Positions 6,724 through 13,942 of a DNA stretch of 15,399 nucleotides are shown one piece after another (the first letter of the stretch is position 1; each line of letters starts with the position of its first letter). The stretch spans positions 1-15,399 of the forward strand of contig JALRLN010000019.1 in the NCBI GenBank assembly GCA_023254445.1. The letters are read 5' to 3'. The DNA is from Candidatus Poseidoniaceae archaeon (GTDB lineage Archaea > Thermoplasmatota > Poseidoniia > Poseidoniales > Poseidoniaceae). The notes below the pieces were generated by a model. That model was given only the letters and a program-made list of their open reading frames with translations. It was not told where the DNA came from and did no database searches. Made by a program: the position numbers and the translations under genes.

Positions 6724-8247
6724 ATGGCGCGAAAGAAGGAGGGCGGCGGCCAACGAGGCCGCGCGAAGCAACGCGCGATGTACGATGAGTTGGACAAGTA
6801 CCCCGTCCTGCCGCCCCACGCCTTCGCCAGAATTGTGCGCGACAAGCGGACATTGAACATCATCTACCAGATCATCGAACCACCGATGACGAAGAAGGAG
6901 CAAGAGCAACTGGACGAAATCATGGACATCTTCATCCGGTCCTTGCAGTCCAACATCGAGGAGATCGACACCCAGCCCGAAGCCTACCTCCGAGCAGCGA
7001 TGGACAAGGTGATCAAGTCCTACGGCATGAAGATCAGCAAGAAATCAAAATCCAAGATTTTCTACTACATTCGCCGCGACCTGATTGGATACGGCAAGAT
7101 GGACGTGCTGATGAACGACGTGAACGTGGAGGACATTTCGCTCGACGGCACCAACGTCCCCATCTTCGCCTACCATCGGAAATTCGAGTCGGTGGAAACC
7201 ACCTGCGTGTGGGAGCAGGACGAGGAACTGGAATCCTACGTCATCAAACTCGCACAGCGCTGTGGCAAGCACATTTCCGTGGCCGATCCGCTCCTCGACG
7301 CGACGCTGATGGACGGCTCGCGCATCGTCATGAAACTGGGCCGCGAAGTGTCAACGCGTGGCTCGTCCTTCTGCATTCGACGTTTCAAGGACGACCCCTT
7401 CTCTCCAGCGGACATCGTCGCGTTCCGGACCATGTCGTCCTTGATGGTCGCCTACCTGTGGATTGCGTTCCAAAACGAAGTGCCCATGCTTTTCGTCGGC
7501 GGTACTGCGTCAGGCAAGACGACCACCCTGAACGCGATGTGCACCTTCATTCCATGGCAGATGAAGATCGTCTCCATCGAATCCACCCGTGAGGTGAACA
7601 TCCCGCAGCCCAACTGGCTGCCCGGTCTGACCCGGCAGGGCTTCGGTGGCGAGTCTTCCGAGGGCGTGATCGGTGAGTTCGAACTGCTCAAGGCCGCGCT
7701 TCGTGAGCGGCCAGAATACATCATCGTGGGTGAAATCCGTGGTGCTGAGGCGTACGTTCTGTTCCAAGCGATGGCCACCGGTCACTGCGCGTATTCGACG
7801 GTGCACGCCGACTCGGTGCCCTCCCTGGTGCACCGGCTTGAGAACAAACCCATCGACATCCCCCGGGTGCTGTTGCCTGCGCTTGAGGCGTGTTCGATTC
7901 AGATTCAGACGCGTATCAACGGAAAGCGTGTCCGACGGACGAAGCAGATCGTTGAGATCGTCGGCATCGACCCGAACTCGTTGGAGGTCATCACGAACGA
8001 AGTCTTCCGTTGGGACGTGACCACGGACGATTTCATCTTCAGCGGCAAGTCCTACGTGCTGGAGAAGATCATGGTGAAGATCAACTACAGCCAGGAAGAA
8101 ATGCGCCGCGAACTCCGCACCCGCAAGCGCGTGCTTGAGTGGATGGTGCTGAACGACATTCGGAAGGCCGACCAGGTGTCGCAGATCATCACCGAATACT
8201 ACGTCCGTCCGCAAGAGGTCCTCGCCCGAGTGGACGGGCTGCGTTGA
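6724..8247 (+). CDS. Type IV pilus/archaellum-type assembly ATPase (FlaI/GspE-TadA superfamily)
   Basis: The 507-residue protein is the hexameric motor ATPase that would drive assembly or secretion through the FlaJ-like platform encoded downstream. Residues 1-130 are a basic, helical N-terminal domain; then comes the N2 region (YGKMDVLMNDVNVEDISLDG, 119-138) typical of FlaI/TadA ATPases. Catalytic motifs are Walker A VGGTASGKTTTLNA (GGTASGKTT 259-267), the Asp box IVSIESTREV (282-291) with Glu286 kept but the usual Asp changed to Ser287, Walker B YIIVGEIRGAEA (about 332-343) and the His box TGHCAYSTVHADS with His361. It lacks the tetracysteine zinc motif of bacterial PilB/GspE, fitting the archaeal branch. 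ATG 6724 is preferred over an in-frame TTG at 6718; the ribosome site is weak. It is the first gene of a five-gene operon with gaps of 12, 15 and 3 bases and a 1-base overlap. Confidence 0.93.
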   Translation: MARKKEGGGQRGRAKQRAMYDELDKYPVLPPHAFARIVRDKRTLNIIYQIIEPPMTKKEQEQLDEIMDIFIRSLQSNIEEIDTQPEAYLRAAMDKVIKSYGMKISKKSKSKIFYYIRRDLIGYGKMDVLMNDVNVEDISLDGTNVPIFAYHRKFESVETTCVWEQDEELESYVIKLAQRCGKHISVADPLLDATLMDGSRIVMKLGREVSTRGSSFCIRRFKDDPFSPADIVAFRTMSSLMVAYLWIAFQNEVPMLFVGGTASGKTTTLNAMCTFIPWQMKIVSIESTREVNIPQPNWLPGLTRQGFGGESSEGVIGEFELLKAALRERPEYIIVGEIRGAEAYVLFQAMATGHCAYSTVHADSVPSLVHRLENKPIDIPRVLLPALEACSIQIQTRINGKRVRRTKQIVEIVGIDPNSLEVITNEVFRWDVTTDDFIFSGKSYVLEKIMVKINYSQEEMRRELRTRKRVLEWMVLNDIRKADQVSQIITEYYVRPQEVLARVDGLR

Positions 8248-8259
8248 GGGGGCTGAACC

Positions 8260-9279
8260 ATGGAGCTCACCCTCTGGCAGCAATTCTGCAACCGCCTCCT
8301 CGGGCGGATGTTCAAGAAGCGTGCCAGGGCCAACAAGGAACTCTCGGACAACCTCATCAAGGGCAAAATGGACGTGATGCCCGAGGTCTACATTGCACAG
8401 AACATCCTCATCACCCTCGCGGTGACCGCCATCTGTGCGCTGGTGCTTCTCGCGGCCTTCATGCCTGAAATTGGCGCCATCGCCCTGTACGAGGGCCTCA
8501 TGGACCCCGCCATCGACGACATTTGCTTCGAGTGGACGTACTGGAACAAGGACCTGCTCGACCCAACCCTTCCTTACGACGGCTGCCCCTACTACCGCAC
8601 CCGCACCTTCCCCGTCCTCGGCAAGGCGGCCCTCGTGGGTGTCTTCGGCGTCATTGGGCCCTTCGTGACGTGGAAGATGGCCAGCGGGAGCGCCGCTTCC
8701 GCCGCCAAGGCCCGTGGCGACATGATCGAGAAGTACCTCCCCTACGCAGCGTCCTACACCGCTGCCATGAGCGCGGCGAACGCGACGCCAGCGAAGATTT
8801 TCCGCTCCCTCGCCATGAACAAGGACATCTACGGCGACGTGGCCGACGACGCCGCGATGATCTACCGGGACATCACGCTGATGGGCTACGACCTGATCAC
8901 CGCCATCAAAATGGCCGTCGACCGTGCTGCATCCCCCTGGCTGACCGAATTTTTCCAAGGAATGACCGGGACCCTCACCGCGGGTGGCCAACTCAAACTG
9001 TACTTCCTCAACCGAGCAGAGCACTACATGCGGGAGAACCGAACGCGCCTGCATTCCTTCCTCGAAAGCATCGCGCTGCTTGCGGAATCGTACATTGTCG
9101 TCGCCGTCGCAATGCCCCTTTTCCTCATCGTGATGCTCGTCATCATGTTCTGGGTGTCCGGGTCCGGTGCTCAAATGTCCGAGGGCATGCTCTACGGCAT
9201 CGTCCTTGGCTTCATCCCCCTCATTCACGTGGCCTACGCCTTCCTGGTGTGGTCGAGCAGCAAGGAACAGGAAATGTGA
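8260..9279 (+). CDS. FlaJ/TadC-like type II secretion F-family membrane protein 1
   Basis: The 339-residue platform protein is predicted to sit in the cytoplasmic membrane above the ATPase. It has a basic cytosolic N-terminus, a helix near 46-68, a short outside loop (69-116) with Cys89 and Cys109 that could form a disulfide, a second helix near 118-138, one T2SF cytosolic domain starting at EKYLPYAASYTAAM (157-170) and running through DLITAIKMAVDRAASPWLTEF to about 270, then helices near 276-300 and 309-331. Archaellum FlaJ proteins are about 550 residues with two cytosolic regions; this one carries a single unit, with the next gene supplying another. GAGGGGG at the end of the ATPase gene, about 8 bases before ATG 8260, is a good ribosome site. 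Assignment to the F family rests on the domain pattern and the adjacent ATPase. Confidence 0.87.
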   Translation: MELTLWQQFCNRLLGRMFKKRARANKELSDNLIKGKMDVMPEVYIAQNILITLAVTAICALVLLAAFMPEIGAIALYEGLMDPAIDDICFEWTYWNKDLLDPTLPYDGCPYYRTRTFPVLGKAALVGVFGVIGPFVTWKMASGSAASAAKARGDMIEKYLPYAASYTAAMSAANATPAKIFRSLAMNKDIYGDVADDAAMIYRDITLMGYDLITAIKMAVDRAASPWLTEFFQGMTGTLTAGGQLKLYFLNRAEHYMRENRTRLHSFLESIALLAESYIVVAVAMPLFLIVMLVIMFWVSGSGAQMSEGMLYGIVLGFIPLIHVAYAFLVWSSSKEQEM

Positions 9280-9294
9280 GCAGGAGGTGAGGGC

Positions 9295-10854
9295 ATGGCA
9301 CGCAAGAAGCAGAAGATCGTGGTCGACCTTGACCTCCCCAAGGACGACCCGACAACGAGGAATTTCTACCTCATTCTTGCCATTTCCATCCTCCTCGGCA
9401 CCGCTTCTGGATTGTTTTGGGTCACGAACTCTGGCTTCTTGCCGACCCCGAACGGTGAACCGATGTTCACCAACCTCGCCTGTTCAACCATGACAGGCAA
9501 CCCTGAGTTCAACGGCCCCATGACGCCCTCCTACGCTGCAAACCAAAGTTGCAGCATCCTCAAGGACGAGGCACAAGTCATCGTGTGGGAGGAGAGCGAC
9601 GGCTGGGAATCGTTCGACCGGGCTGCGGCCTCCTTCGACATGCCCGGTGTCAACCGTGAGACGCTTCCCGCCGGCGTCGTCGTGATGCAACCTGTGACCG
9701 TCACGTGCACCGTCGACGCCAAGGAGCCGACACCCTATACCATCGCCATCCGCGACAAGTGGAAGAACCCCGTTCCAGGCGCTTCTGCGCGCGGCATCGC
9801 CGGGCTGGACGACGACTGTGGCTTGACCGTCGCCGACCTTGAGCCCGGTCAGCGCTACGAGTTCGGCATCTGGACGGACGACCGCGACCAATACATCGAT
9901 CGCATGACCTTCACCTTCACAGCGGAGTACTACGATGGCATCCCTGACAACATGAACAACAAGTCCCTCTGGCTTGGACCGACGCTTGGCAACACCCAAC
10001 TCCGTCCCATGATTTTCCTGAATTTCTTCGGCTTGACTTTCTTCCTGTTCATTTTCCCAGCCTCCTACTACGCCGAGCGCGTCGCCCTTGCTCGCAACGA
10101 GAAGGAGGAGAAGTTCCCGGACTTCTTGCGCGACCTCGCAGAATATTGGAAGGGTGGTCTTTCGATGACCGTGGCCGTTCAAACGTTAGCAACGTCAGAA
10201 TACGGCGCATTGAACGACGAGGTCAGAAAAATGTCGAGTCAATTGTCGTGGGGCGTGAAGTTCGGCGACGTCATCCTTCTCTTCGCCGAGCGGGTCGGCA
10301 CACCGCTGGTGAAACGAGCAATTTCGCTGATTTCGGAGGCGGACCGAGCGGGTGGGAAGATTTCGGACATCTTGATCACGGCCGCCAACGACAGCCGAGA
10401 GATCAAGTTCCTCGAAGGCGAGCGGCAACGCGCCATCGGCTCCTACATTGCCGTGATTTGGACCTCGTACGGCGTCTTCCTCGGCGTCATCGTCGTGCTG
10501 GCAAAGGTGTTCATTCCCGCCATCGCCGACTCCAACTCAGGAGGCGGCGAAGGCGGCGACAGCGGCGGGCAGAACATCGGAAACATGCAAATTCGAGCCA
10601 TCGATCCGCTGTTTTTCTTGACGATCTTCTACTACGGCGTTACCATGCAAGCCATGGGGAACGGAGCGATGGCCGGCTTGATGGCCACGGGCCGCATCAC
10701 GAGCGGGTTCAAGCATTCTGGGATGATGATCGTCCTCGCCATCCTCGTGTTCAACCTCATCGCCTTCTCCCCTGACCTCATCGGCGTGCAGGTGCTCGAC
10801 GGGTTGAACCAATCGACCGAGCCATACGCCCCGACCCGATTGTCGGCGGTGTGA
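9295..10854 (+). CDS. FlaJ/TadC-like F-family membrane protein 2 with a large extracytoplasmic insert
   Basis: This 519-residue protein carries the second T2SF domain of the cluster. After a short basic N-terminus (MARKKQK), a helix at 24-44 leads to an outside domain of about 190 residues (45-235) with four cysteines (63, 86, 138, 175). Its C-terminal part reads like a beta-sandwich: VVVMQPVTVTCTVDAKEP, then LTVADLEPGQRYEFGIWTDD, which resembles the end of a fibronectin type III repeat. A helix at 237-258 returns to the cytosol, where KFPDFLRDLAEYWKGGLSM (273-291) opens the T2SF domain, which includes SEADRAGGKISDILITAAND. Helices follow near 383-408, 436-460 and 474-492, the first two joined by a Gly/Ser-rich loop (413-430). 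The start is fixed by a near-perfect AGGAGGTGA at 9282-9290. The ectodomain is unusual for a platform protein. Confidence 0.87.
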   Translation: MARKKQKIVVDLDLPKDDPTTRNFYLILAISILLGTASGLFWVTNSGFLPTPNGEPMFTNLACSTMTGNPEFNGPMTPSYAANQSCSILKDEAQVIVWEESDGWESFDRAAASFDMPGVNRETLPAGVVVMQPVTVTCTVDAKEPTPYTIAIRDKWKNPVPGASARGIAGLDDDCGLTVADLEPGQRYEFGIWTDDRDQYIDRMTFTFTAEYYDGIPDNMNNKSLWLGPTLGNTQLRPMIFLNFFGLTFFLFIFPASYYAERVALARNEKEEKFPDFLRDLAEYWKGGLSMTVAVQTLATSEYGALNDEVRKMSSQLSWGVKFGDVILLFAERVGTPLVKRAISLISEADRAGGKISDILITAANDSREIKFLEGERQRAIGSYIAVIWTSYGVFLGVIVVLAKVFIPAIADSNSGGGEGGDSGGQNIGNMQIRAIDPLFFLTIFYYGVTMQAMGNGAMAGLMATGRITSGFKHSGMMIVLAILVFNLIAFSPDLIGVQVLDGLNQSTEPYAPTRLSAV

Positions 10855-10857
10855 CCC

Positions 10858-11298
10858 ATGCGGGCGGACGAGGAAGCGCAGGTCCACATCCTCGAGATGT
10901 TGACCCTCTTCTGGCTGTTCTTCATGTCGGCCACCTTCCTCATCCGCATCGAGGTCCCCGACGCGCCGTCCGTCGCCCTTGATGCCGGTTTGGAAGCGGC
11001 CGGAGAAGACGCGATCATCGCCGCGCTTGCCACCCCGTCCACGGACGGCCTCGACAGCGCCCTCCACGATCACCTCGCTGCCTCGGACCTCGATGAGGCG
11101 TGCTCGATGCTGCAAGACCTGCTGTCCGTGGGGTACGAAGCCAACTGTTGGGTTGCAGCAGACCGCGCCCCTGCAGGCCCACACGGCGACACCGGAGTGC
11201 CGATGAGCGACACCGTCACCGTGCACCATCTGCTGGTCACGGACGGGACGCTGTGGACCCTCTCCCTCGATGTATGGCGCCGCGGAGGTGTGTCGTGA
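10858..11298 (+). CDS. Small pilin-like membrane-anchored protein 1 of the operon
   Basis: I do not recognise a named family with certainty. The 146-residue protein begins MRADEEAQVHILEML and has one hydrophobic segment (10-29) directly at the N-terminus, then a charged boundary and an outside domain of about 115 residues with Cys82 and Cys97. This is the layout of type IV pilins and of the small DUF proteins encoded beside secretion ATPases in haloarchaea, which have a similar charged-AQ-hydrophobic N-terminus and a C-terminal strand ending near a V-W-R motif (here LDVWRRGG). There is no standard prepilin peptidase site (Lys/Arg-Gly before the helix), so processing is doubtful. It starts 3 bases after the preceding gene and its stop overlaps the next start by one base, so translational coupling is likely. 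A minor pilin or pseudopilin role is inferred. Confidence 0.7.
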   Translation: MRADEEAQVHILEMLTLFWLFFMSATFLIRIEVPDAPSVALDAGLEAAGEDAIIAALATPSTDGLDSALHDHLAASDLDEACSMLQDLLSVGYEANCWVAADRAPAGPHGDTGVPMSDTVTVHHLLVTDGTLWTLSLDVWRRGGVS

Positions 11299-11747
11299 TG
11301 CGAAGCAACGAGGCACAGCGCGACGAACGCGCACAGATGCTCCTCGCCACGGGCATGGTGCTGCTGCTTTCGTTGATGTCCATGGCGATCTTTTCCATCA
11401 AGGTTGCAGGGATGTCCATGCCGCACGAGCCTGCATCGGACGGGGCGCTCGTGACCACCGCCCAGGTCACCGACGCGCTCCCCGCCTTGGTGCACGCCCG
11501 AGCAGAGGTCTGGATGGACGAGGGCGGCCTCAGTGCCGAAGACGCCGTGGTGTTGGCGCTGGACAGCGTCACGCGTGACCTCCTGCATCACGGTGAGGTT
11601 CGGGGCGTCGAAGCCAAACTCATGAACGCCGTGGTAACGGTCGACGACGATGCATCAAACGTCGTTCACGTGGAAGCAAGCCTCGGAGTGTCCGACACCG
11701 ACGTCCGAATCGAAGTTCCCGTGGCTTTCGACGTGACCTTCGCTTAA
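11298..11747 (+). CDS. Small pilin-like membrane-anchored protein 2 of the operon
   Basis: The 149-residue protein begins MRSNEAQRDERAQMLLATG, with one hydrophobic segment (14-37) and a C-terminal domain without cysteines that ends in alternating strand-like residues (VEASLGVSDTDVRIEVPVAF). The D-E-R-A-Q before the helix echoes D-E-E-A-Q in the previous gene, indicating related N-termini and perhaps one targeting or assembly route. Similar RAQ/RGQ-plus-helix small proteins lie beside secretion ATPases in haloarchaea; that comparison is from memory. The start ATG at 11298 overlaps the upstream TGA, and GGAGGTG at 11284-11290 is well placed. The frame is open further upstream, but that part lies antiparallel to nothing and merely overlaps pilin-like gene 1 out of frame. 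The stop overlaps that of the convergent kinase gene. Confidence 0.7.
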   Translation: MRSNEAQRDERAQMLLATGMVLLLSLMSMAIFSIKVAGMSMPHEPASDGALVTTAQVTDALPALVHARAEVWMDEGGLSAEDAVVLALDSVTRDLLHHGEVRGVEAKLMNAVVTVDDDASNVVHVEASLGVSDTDVRIEVPVAFDVTFA

Positions 11748-12403
11748 GTGCGGCGCGCGTCGTTCCATGCGAGGTTAAGATGGTGCTGGATGCGGTCCAC
11801 TTCGTTCACGCGGTCCACATCAATCACGGGCCAGCCCGCGATCTTGGCCCGATCGACCAACCCGTCTTGGATGGCCCTGATCCTCTCCAAGGAAGCAATG
11901 TACCGGTCCGCGCGCCTCCAGGAGGCTTCCTCACGTTCACGGAGCATGGCGCGGTGGCGTGCTTCGTCCTCCACCCGGAGGACCACGCCCACGGCGACGC
12001 CTCCCTCATCCTGCCACCGTTGAAGCAGCCTGCTGCTTGGGACGAGGTGCACGCCCTCGATGAGCAAGTCCACGCCTTCACGGCGGGCGCGGTCCATGGT
12101 TGCGCGCACCCCTTGCTCGAGGACGTCGCAGGTCTCCATCCAATCCAGCACGGGGTCGCCAGCGCTGCCAAGGCTGAACGAGGAGCGATGCAGGGCAGGG
12201 AGCGTGCGCTCAGGATCCGTGGTCCGGAGCACCTCACGGATGGCGTCCGTGGAGATGGTGCGTGTCACGTTACGTTCGTGCACAAGCCTCCGGGCCGTGC
12301 TTGACTTCCCGACGCCGGACGTCCCGGCCAGCACCAGCAAGGTCGGCACGCGCCCTGAGGTTGCGGCGAGGGTGGCGTCGGCAATGCCGATGCGCTCGAC
12401 CAT
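11744..12403 (-). CDS. 2-phosphoglycerate kinase-like P-loop kinase
   Basis: The 219-residue protein resembles archaeal 2-phosphoglycerate kinase, which in some methanogens converts 2-phosphoglycerate to 2,3-bisphosphoglycerate on the way to cyclic 2,3-diphosphoglycerate. Shared elements are the P-loop LAGTSGVGKSS (Gly27 to Ser34), ISTDAIREVLRTTDP just after it, a P-x-LHRSSF segment, and LLIEGVHLVPS before an Arg-rich lid (DEARHRAMLREREEASWRRADRYIA). The ATP-cone domain found at the N-terminus of methanogen 2PGK is missing. The frame stays open far upstream, but that part is antisense to the dehydrogenase gene; plausible starts are ATG 12403 (chosen) and ATG 12466 (240 residues), the latter lying within the putative promoter of the divergent gene. 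Phosphoglycerate as substrate is inference; another small-molecule kinase role is possible. Confidence 0.8.
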   Translation of the reverse strand: MVERIGIADATLAATSGRVPTLLVLAGTSGVGKSSTARRLVHERNVTRTISTDAIREVLRTTDPERTLPALHRSSFSLGSAGDPVLDWMETCDVLEQGVRATMDRARREGVDLLIEGVHLVPSSRLLQRWQDEGGVAVGVVLRVEDEARHRAMLREREEASWRRADRYIASLERIRAIQDGLVDRAKIAGWPVIDVDRVNEVDRIQHHLNLAWNDARRT

Positions 12404-12459
12404 GCGCTCAGGACGACGACGACGCACATCATGCTTCCCGCCTCCTTCAGCCGGTCTGC

Positions 12460-12466
12460 TTTTCAT
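12460..12466 (+). promoter_or_regulatory. Possible TATA-like element for the dehydrogenase operon
   Basis: TTTTCAT is the most A/T-rich stretch in the 84-base divergent region between the kinase and the aldehyde dehydrogenase gene. It is centred 25 bases before the dehydrogenase ATG at 12488. The rest of the region is GC-rich and I see no clear box for the kinase. This is a weak candidate based on position. Confidence 0.25.
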
Positions 12467-12487
12467 CCGACGCTCGGTCGGGAGGGT

Positions 12488-13933
12488 ATGGACGCGGAGT
12501 CGATGTGGATCGGTGGCGAATGGGTGGGTGCTTCTGACGGCGCCACGGGCGACGTGCTGGACCCGTCGAACGGCGAGGCCATCGCCACCGTCCCCAAGGC
12601 CACGCTGGCCGACGTGGACGCGGCCGTGGCTGCAAGCCGTGCAGCGCTGAACGACCCGTCTTGGTCCGCCATGGACCCGGCCGAGCGGGGCCGCATCCTG
12701 CAGCGCATGGCCGCCGTGACCTATGCTGAGGCGAAGCGGCTGGCCACGCTGGAGAGCCGCAACAACGGCAAGACCTTCCGTGAGGCGCTCTCGGAAATCC
12801 GCTACGGTGCGTGGACCCTGGAGTACTTCGCTGGCGCGGCCGACAAGATCGAAGGCGCGACCATCCCTGTGCCAGGCGACCGTCTCAACTACAGCCTTCG
12901 CCAACCCCTGGGGGTCACGGCGCACATCGTACCGTGGAACTTCCCGCTTCAGTTGGCGTTGCGTTCCATCGCGCCAGCGCTCGCGGCGGGCTGCACGGTG
13001 ATTGCGAAGCCAGCCTCGTGGACCCCCTTGTCCCTCTTGGCATGGGCCAAGGCCATCGACGAGGCGGAGACCGGCCTTCCCGCCGGCGTGCTGCAGGTCA
13101 TCACGGGGTCCGGCGGCCTCATCGGGGACGCACTGGCCGGGCACCACGACGTGGACGGCGTCGTTTTGACGGGTGGCGTCCCCACCGGCAAGGCGGTCAT
13201 GGCGAAGGCGAGCGAACGCTTGACGCCCGTCACCTTGGAACTTGGTGGCAAAGGCGCGCACCTCGTGTTCCCGGACGCCGACCTGCGTACGGCGGCCAAA
13301 GCCGTGTGCTTTGGCATCTTCATGAACGCGGGCCAAATGTGCTGGGCCGGCTCCCGTCTGATCGTGCACGAGGAGGTGCACGACGCGTTGGTCGACGCCA
13401 TCGTGACCGAAATCAGCCGTTGGCCCATCGGTCCTGGGTTGAGCGACGGCGTCCGCATGGGCTCGCTCGTGCACCGTTCCCACCGAGAGGAGGTCCTTGC
13501 AAAACTCGCGTCGGGCCTCGAGGGTGGCGGCAAGGTCGTCCTCGGTGGCGAGGCCATGCTTGACGAGCATCCAAACGGGGCCTTCATGCAACCCACCGTC
13601 GTGACGGACGTTGGTGAGGACAACCTCCTCTTCACGGAGGAATTGTTCGGCCCCGTCCTTTCGGTCACCTCGTTTTCCGAGGCGTCCGATGCACTCCGGC
13701 TGGCCAACGCCTCCGAGTTTGGCCTCCTCAACGGCGTGTGGACGCAGCAACTCGGCCTTGCCCACAGGATGGCGCGGGACCTCCAGTGCGGCATGGTCAG
13801 CATCAACGAATACCCCATCACCTTCCCTCAAACGGCCTTCACCGGCTGGAAAATGTCCGGCATCGGTGTGGAGCAAAGCCTGGACGCCTTGCGCTTCTAC
13901 ACCCGCGTGAAGAACGTCAACATCCGGTTGTGA
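12488..13933 (+). CDS. NAD(P)-dependent aldehyde dehydrogenase
   Basis: The 481-residue enzyme is of standard length for the aldehyde dehydrogenase superfamily, which oxidises aldehydes to acids through a thiohemiacetal. Visible residues are Asn151 in VPWNFPL (oxyanion), Lys174 in AKPASWTP, general base Glu251 in TLELGGKG, nucleophile Cys285 in NAGQMCWAGSR, and EELFGPVLSV at 384-393. The KPAS stretch lacks the glutamate that binds the adenosine ribose in NAD-specific enzymes and resembles NADP-dependent succinate-semialdehyde dehydrogenase. The Rossmann loop is LTGGVPTGK, with Gly where Ser is usual. ATG 12488 follows GGAGGG with almost no spacer; ATG 12503 is an alternative and would lose five residues. 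It is followed after 9 bases by a crotonase-fold gene, suggesting a shared acyl-CoA or aldehyde degradation route. The aldehyde cannot be named. Confidence 0.93.
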   Translation: MDAESMWIGGEWVGASDGATGDVLDPSNGEAIATVPKATLADVDAAVAASRAALNDPSWSAMDPAERGRILQRMAAVTYAEAKRLATLESRNNGKTFREALSEIRYGAWTLEYFAGAADKIEGATIPVPGDRLNYSLRQPLGVTAHIVPWNFPLQLALRSIAPALAAGCTVIAKPASWTPLSLLAWAKAIDEAETGLPAGVLQVITGSGGLIGDALAGHHDVDGVVLTGGVPTGKAVMAKASERLTPVTLELGGKGAHLVFPDADLRTAAKAVCFGIFMNAGQMCWAGSRLIVHEEVHDALVDAIVTEISRWPIGPGLSDGVRMGSLVHRSHREEVLAKLASGLEGGGKVVLGGEAMLDEHPNGAFMQPTVVTDVGEDNLLFTEELFGPVLSVTSFSEASDALRLANASEFGLLNGVWTQQLGLAHRMARDLQCGMVSINEYPITFPQTAFTGWKMSGIGVEQSLDALRFYTRVKNVNIRL

Positions 13934-13942
13934 GGTGACAGC

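Noticed and set aside
7510..9228. A long minus-strand open frame antisense to the ATPase and first FlaJ-like genes
   Set aside because: It is a low-complexity His/Asp/Gly-rich shadow, spans two real genes and has no ribosome site or recognisable motif.
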